Assembly: GCF_022655595.1 (NCBI RefSeq)
Contig: NZ_CP093379.1
Span: forward strand, 2,104,501-2,168,500
Source: Ignatzschineria rhizosphaerae
Lineage (GTDB): Bacteria; Pseudomonadota; Gammaproteobacteria; Cardiobacteriales; Wohlfahrtiimonadaceae
Length of the DNA stretch: 64,000 nt
Direction: 5' to 3'
Shown here: positions 60,804 to 64,000 of the stretch, piece after piece
How positions within the stretch are numbered: position 1 is the stretch's first letter
How the letters are laid out: the number at the start of each line of letters is the position of its first letter
Position numbers and translations under genes: made by a program
The notes under the pieces: generated by a model
The model's input: the letters and a program-made list of their open reading frames with translations, nothing else
Database searches by the model: none
Told to the model about the DNA's origin: nothing

Positions 60804-62102
60804 TTACTCCACAATATTATGCAGATCAATCACTATCGGCACAGAAATATCCTCTACCACAATGTTATCCGCTTCAATATCCCCTTTAGAGGTTATCGGA
60901 TCGCCATTTAGGCTGATTTTGGCAGAAATAGATAATGAATCTTGCCCCGTTAAGGACGTTCCTGGCATTAAAAGATCTTTTTCCGTCACGGTTAACGCAA
61001 TAGGAAAAGCCTTAATGGCGCTAATTGGAATTCTTTTAGCGGCAAGGGGTGGACCCACTTCTTGATTTCTAACAAAAAGGAACAGTATCGCCTCTTTCGG
61101 CAATGATGCTAAATCAACACCAGAAAGATCGATTTGAACGGCGATTGCCTCTGTCTTAAGCGCATCTGTAACAGTCTCTTTATCTGCATCTGCCACTGGC
61201 GCCTGCCCTGTTAAGCCGTTAATCATATTTGTAATGAGCTTTCGGTTCTCAGAGCCTTCTGGATAAAGATCTGCTAAAGTCGAAAAGTAGTGAAGCGCTT
61301 TATCTAGTTTCTGATTCTCAAAGAGTACCGTTGCATAATAGAGCATCAAACTCTCATTTTTAGGATTATTCATCACAAACTGATCAAATAGAGCCTCTAA
61401 ACGATCATTGAGCTTATAATCATTTCTCGCTAACTGAATATTCAGCAGCGTATAGTAGGTATTATCATTATTAGGATCTAAGCGATAAAGATCTAAATAA
61501 GTCTTCTCAGCTAAGGGAAGCTGATCCATACTAAGATAAATTTTTCCCAATAAATTAAGTTCTTTAGGATCGGTATGATGATCTCTTGAGCTCATTAAAT
61601 TCAATGCTGCTAACGTTCCTAAAAGATTATCTTGCAGCTCTAAAGGCGGATTGAGATCCATAATATTAGCCCCTTGTTGCAATGCTTCAATTGAAGTACC
61701 TGCTAACCATTTTTGGACATACGGCATTGCTAGCGCTCTATGTTTATCAAGCTTTTTAGCTTCTTCTTGATAACCTGTTCCCCAGAAATAGACCGCAGAA
61801 AACATCACGATAATGCCGGCAAAAAGAAGGACTATCAATTTTGTCATCCCACTTAACTGACGATCTTCATGCGCAACGGCTAATAGATCTTGCGCAAGCT
61901 CAACCTTAGTCGCTTCATATTCTTCAGAAGTAATCTTGCCGCGCTTTAAATCATCATCAAGCGTTGCTGTTTCATCGAGATATTTATCACGATAAACCGT
62001 CTTTAGACGTGGGAACTTCTCTGCACCCTTCCCCCAAAATGCCACAACCAGTATCAACAGCGTTACGGCAACAAACAGCCCTGTATATATTAATCCCATC
62101 AT
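60804..62102 (-). CDS. ccmI: Cytochrome c biogenesis protein CcmI
   Basis: CcmI is an inner-membrane chaperone that presents apocytochrome c to the heme lyase. The 432-residue protein has an N-terminal helix, a cytoplasmic loop with a charged leucine-zipper-like region (GKITSEEYEATKVELAQDLL), a second helix (residues about 88-108) and a periplasmic TPR domain (NDNTYYTLLNIQLARNDYKL), with a C-terminal extra beta-type domain. It starts 1 base after ccmH, so the two are coupled. Confidence 0.92.
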   Translation of the reverse strand: MMGLIYTGLFVAVTLLILVVAFWGKGAEKFPRLKTVYRDKYLDETATLDDDLKRGKITSEEYEATKVELAQDLLAVAHEDRQLSGMTKLIVLLFAGIIVMFSAVYFWGTGYQEEAKKLDKHRALAMPYVQKWLAGTSIEALQQGANIMDLNPPLELQDNLLGTLAALNLMSSRDHHTDPKELNLLGKIYLSMDQLPLAEKTYLDLYRLDPNNDNTYYTLLNIQLARNDYKLNDRLEALFDQFVMNNPKNESLMLYYATVLFENQKLDKALHYFSTLADLYPEGSENRKLITNMINGLTGQAPVADADKETVTDALKTEAIAVQIDLSGVDLASLPKEAILFLFVRNQEVGPPLAAKRIPISAIKAFPIALTVTEKDLLMPGTSLTGQDSLSISAKISLNGDPITSKGDIEADNIVVEDISVPIVIDLHNIVE

Positions 62103-62103
62103 C

Positions 62104-62580
62104 TTAGTTGTCTTTTCTCTGTAATATCTCGTTTAAACGCGCCTGATCTTCAGCGGAAAGTGTCGTTGTTTCTGTTACAACTTGCGGCTTTCTTTTACGC
62201 CCTTTTGCTAAAAACACAACGCCTAAAATAAAGACCAATAATACAAATGGGCTAAACCACAATAACCACGTTACAGGTTTAACCGGCGGATTATACATCA
62301 CAAAATCGCCATAACGATCCACCATAAATGCAATGATCTGCGCATCTGCTTGCCCATCAATAATCATGTCATAAGTTAAGTCCCGCATATCTTGTGCTAA
62401 AGGGGCATCTGAATCTGCAATATTTTGGTTTTGACACTTAGGACAACGCAGCTCTCTTGTTAAACTCTGAAAGCGCCTTTCATCAATAGAGTTACTAAAC
62501 TCATATAAGTTGACAGAGGCCATACCTTGCTGCAAAAAGAGTGACAAGAAAATCGTACAGGCGATTAAAAATCGTTTCAT
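62104..62580 (-). CDS. ccmH: Cytochrome c maturation thiol protein CcmH
   Basis: CcmH is a periplasm-facing thiol oxidoreductase that reduces apocytochrome c cysteines. The 158-residue protein has a signal peptide, the active-site motif RCPKCQNQNIADSDAPLA, a membrane helix at about residues 103-126 and a short cytoplasmic tail. It starts exactly where ccmG ends. The active site here is CPKC instead of the common CPVC. Confidence 0.95.
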   Translation of the reverse strand: MKRFLIACTIFLSLFLQQGMASVNLYEFSNSIDERRFQSLTRELRCPKCQNQNIADSDAPLAQDMRDLTYDMIIDGQADAQIIAFMVDRYGDFVMYNPPVKPVTWLLWFSPFVLLVFILGVVFLAKGRKRKPQVVTETTTLSAEDQARLNEILQRKDN

Positions 62581-63210
62581 TTACTTCGCTCCTTCTCTTG
62601 CAGCTGCTTTTGCAGCTTCTATTGCTTTATCTGCCTTACTGATCGCAGCTTGTAATGCTTTGGTGTTATCAGCATCAAAACTCGCTTCATAGATGCCTTT
62701 AAATCCCATCTCCCAAAGCTCAACAGTCATCTCACCGACATGACGATAAACAATAATATTATTTGCATCTAAAAAGTAGGTTTCCGGCGCACCATACACC
62801 CCTAAATTTAAACCAATCTTGCCGCTCTCATCAGCGACTGTAAAGATATAGGGGTTCCCTAGATCACGTAACCACTCATAAGCTTTTAACGTGTTGTCTT
62901 TATAATCCACACCATAAATAGGCACACCTGTTGCCCCAATCTCTTTTAGTGCATCATGCTCAGCTTCACAAGTTGGGCACCACGTTGCCCAAATATTAAG
63001 GAGTGCGGGGCCTTTAATATCTTCATCGGTCAAAATTTTCGCCGTCACCCCAGGCTTTGCTACTTCATAAGCACTAAATGAGGGGAGCTGCTTTCCTTTC
63101 AATGCTGAAGGCAAGTAACTGGCATCATTTTCTAAACTTTGTGACAGAAAAATTAAGAAACCGACAACAAGAATGACAACGCCTGCGATAATTCCTTTTC
63201 CTCGAGTCAT
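62581..63210 (-). CDS. ccmG: Thiol:disulfide interchange protein CcmG (DsbE)
   Basis: CcmG is a membrane-anchored thioredoxin-like reductant for heme attachment. The 209-residue protein has one N-terminal membrane helix and the active site WATWCPTCEAEH, with the conserved GVYGAPETYFLD cis-proline region. An Ala/Lys-rich C-terminal helix of about 45 residues extends beyond the E. coli protein (185 residues). It starts 9 bases after ccmF. Confidence 0.95.
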   Translation of the reverse strand: MTRGKGIIAGVVILVVGFLIFLSQSLENDASYLPSALKGKQLPSFSAYEVAKPGVTAKILTDEDIKGPALLNIWATWCPTCEAEHDALKEIGATGVPIYGVDYKDNTLKAYEWLRDLGNPYIFTVADESGKIGLNLGVYGAPETYFLDANNIIVYRHVGEMTVELWEMGFKGIYEASFDADNTKALQAAISKADKAIEAAKAAAREGAK

Positions 63211-63219
63211 TTTAACCTC

Positions 63220-64000
63220 CTAACCTTCTTGAATCTTAGCATCTGTTTGTAGTTGCTTGCGCCCAATTCGATAACGTCGATCTAAAATCGATAACAGTGC
63301 CGCAATAGAGATGATTAAGCCCCCAAGCCAAATCCAGCGGACAAACGGCTTCACATATAGGCGAATTGCCCATGCATTTTCTGCACGCTCTTCTGCCATT
63401 GCAACATAAAGGTCATCAATTAAAGAGGGTCTAAGTGCCACTTCACTAATAGGCATTCCGCTAACTGTATAGGTACGTTTTTCCGGATACATCATACGAA
63501 GTGGCTTCCCATTTTGGTAAACTTGGATCGTGCCTTTTGTTCCCACATAGTTTGATCCTTTCACATCTTCTAATGCTAAAAGCTCAAAACCATATTCCCG
63601 TACCTCTACCGTTTCACCTACTCGAACAAGACGATCTTGTTCATCACTATAATGTGAGGTTAAGGTAATCCCGATAATGGTAATGACTAAACCTAAATGT
63701 CCAAGATTCATCCCCCAACGAGAAAGCGTTTGACGCTTCATTGCTTGGAAGTAATTATCTGTTTTGCGGCCATTGAGTTTAATTTCAAAAAGAATCCCAA
63801 AGACAACCCAATAACTCAATGTTAAACCAAGAACGACCCAAAGATCTAAACGCCCCACATAAAGGTAGTTCGTTGCAAAGCCAAGCACTACAGCACTAAC
63901 GCCCATAATGATTAATGGGGTTTTAATACGGCTAAACTTATCTTCTTTAAAGCGAAGCAGCGGCGTAAATCCTAATACCACTAAAATCAACATCGTAATT
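63220..64000 (-). CDS. ccmF: Cytochrome c heme lyase CcmF, C-terminal part (cut by window edge)
   Basis: CcmF is the large heme-handling subunit that attaches heme to apocytochrome c. Only the last roughly 260 residues are present: helices around WVVLGLTLSYWVVFGILFE, the region MKRQTLSRWGMNLGHLGLVITIIGITLTS, and the periplasmic and final helical part ending RPYRIGRK-type basic tail. The frame stays open through position 64000, so the apparent start at 63993 is not real and the 5' part lies outside. ccmG follows 9 bases later. Confidence 0.9.
   Translation of the reverse strand, partial: ITMLILVVLGFTPLLRFKEDKFSRIKTPLIIMGVSAVVLGFATNYLYVGRLDLWVVLGLTLSYWVVFGILFEIKLNGRKTDNYFQAMKRQTLSRWGMNLGHLGLVITIIGITLTSHYSDEQDRLVRVGETVEVREYGFELLALEDVKGSNYVGTKGTIQVYQNGKPLRMMYPEKRTYTVSGMPISEVALRPSLIDDLYVAMAEERAENAWAIRLYVKPFVRWIWLGGLIISIAALLSILDRRYRIGRKQLQTDAKIQEG

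Noticed and set aside
63220-63993. A complete 257-residue gene starting at 63993
   Set aside because: The reading frame remains open to the window edge and the protein is the C-terminal part of CcmF, so the ATG is internal.

Overview
The window is an A+T-rich stretch of a gammaproteobacterial chromosome. Evidence for that is the cmk-rpsA-ihfB cluster, the aas-lplT lysophospholipid repair pair, hemCDXY, ispDF, a complete cyoABCDE terminal oxidase and a ccm cytochrome c maturation operon, together with lipid A modification (KdoO) and outer-membrane beta-barrels. Protein similarity and the fused hemD-hemX gene remind me of the Cardiobacteriales/Ignatzschineria-Wohlfahrtiimonas group. That is inference from memory, not a computed placement. 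I see no phage, plasmid, CRISPR array, rRNA or tRNA. The window is ordinary chromosome with a family of short dispersed repeats.

Layout: 1-5.8 kb (minus strand) holds kdoO, the murQ-anmK peptidoglycan recycling pair, a broken outer-membrane protein gene and prfC. 6.0-12.3 kb holds a universal stress protein, a TetR repressor divergent from aas, then two tandem lplT copies. 12.7-15.6 kb holds pepT and an AbgT-type transporter. 16-17.4 kb is mgtE behind an M-box Mg2+ riboswitch. 17.6-24.6 kb (minus) holds metG, ispF-ispD, ihfB, rpsA and cmk. 24.8-29.6 kb is hemC-hemDX-hemY. 30.2-35.6 kb holds folP, an MDR oxidoreductase with a divergent TetR gene, an SDR and the ABC-F gene yheS.

36-44.7 kb is an energy block: a three-subunit membrane-bound dehydrogenase (Tat-exported small subunit, GMC flavoprotein, triheme cytochrome c) directly followed by cyoABCDE. 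It looks able to oxidise a sugar acid or alcohol in the periplasm and pass electrons to ubiquinone and then to the bo-type oxidase. 45-54 kb holds ydfG, an M19 dipeptidase, adhP, an outer-membrane barrel protein, alr, a glutathione S-transferase, ygfZ, a phosphofructokinase and ridA. 54-59.2 kb is an RND efflux system (MarR repressor, adaptor, pump) with a clear operator over its promoter. 59.5-64 kb is the distal part of a ccm operon in the order F-G-H-I-A-B, with ccmF cut by the window edge.

The most distinctive non-coding signal is a family of about 150-160 bp elements with imperfect terminal inverted repeats starting TATAGT and ending in TATA. There are at least seven copies or fragments, all intergenic. 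They resemble the Correia elements of Neisseria in architecture. One copy carries a run of about ten GTTTTA hexamers. Other points: a cluster of five CGATAA half-sites and nested hairpins upstream of ydfG, an M-box next to an MgtE that lacks its protein Mg2+-sensing N domain, an in-frame hemD-hemX fusion that keeps an internal Shine-Dalgarno and ATG, and an lplT duplicate with a substituted signature aspartate.
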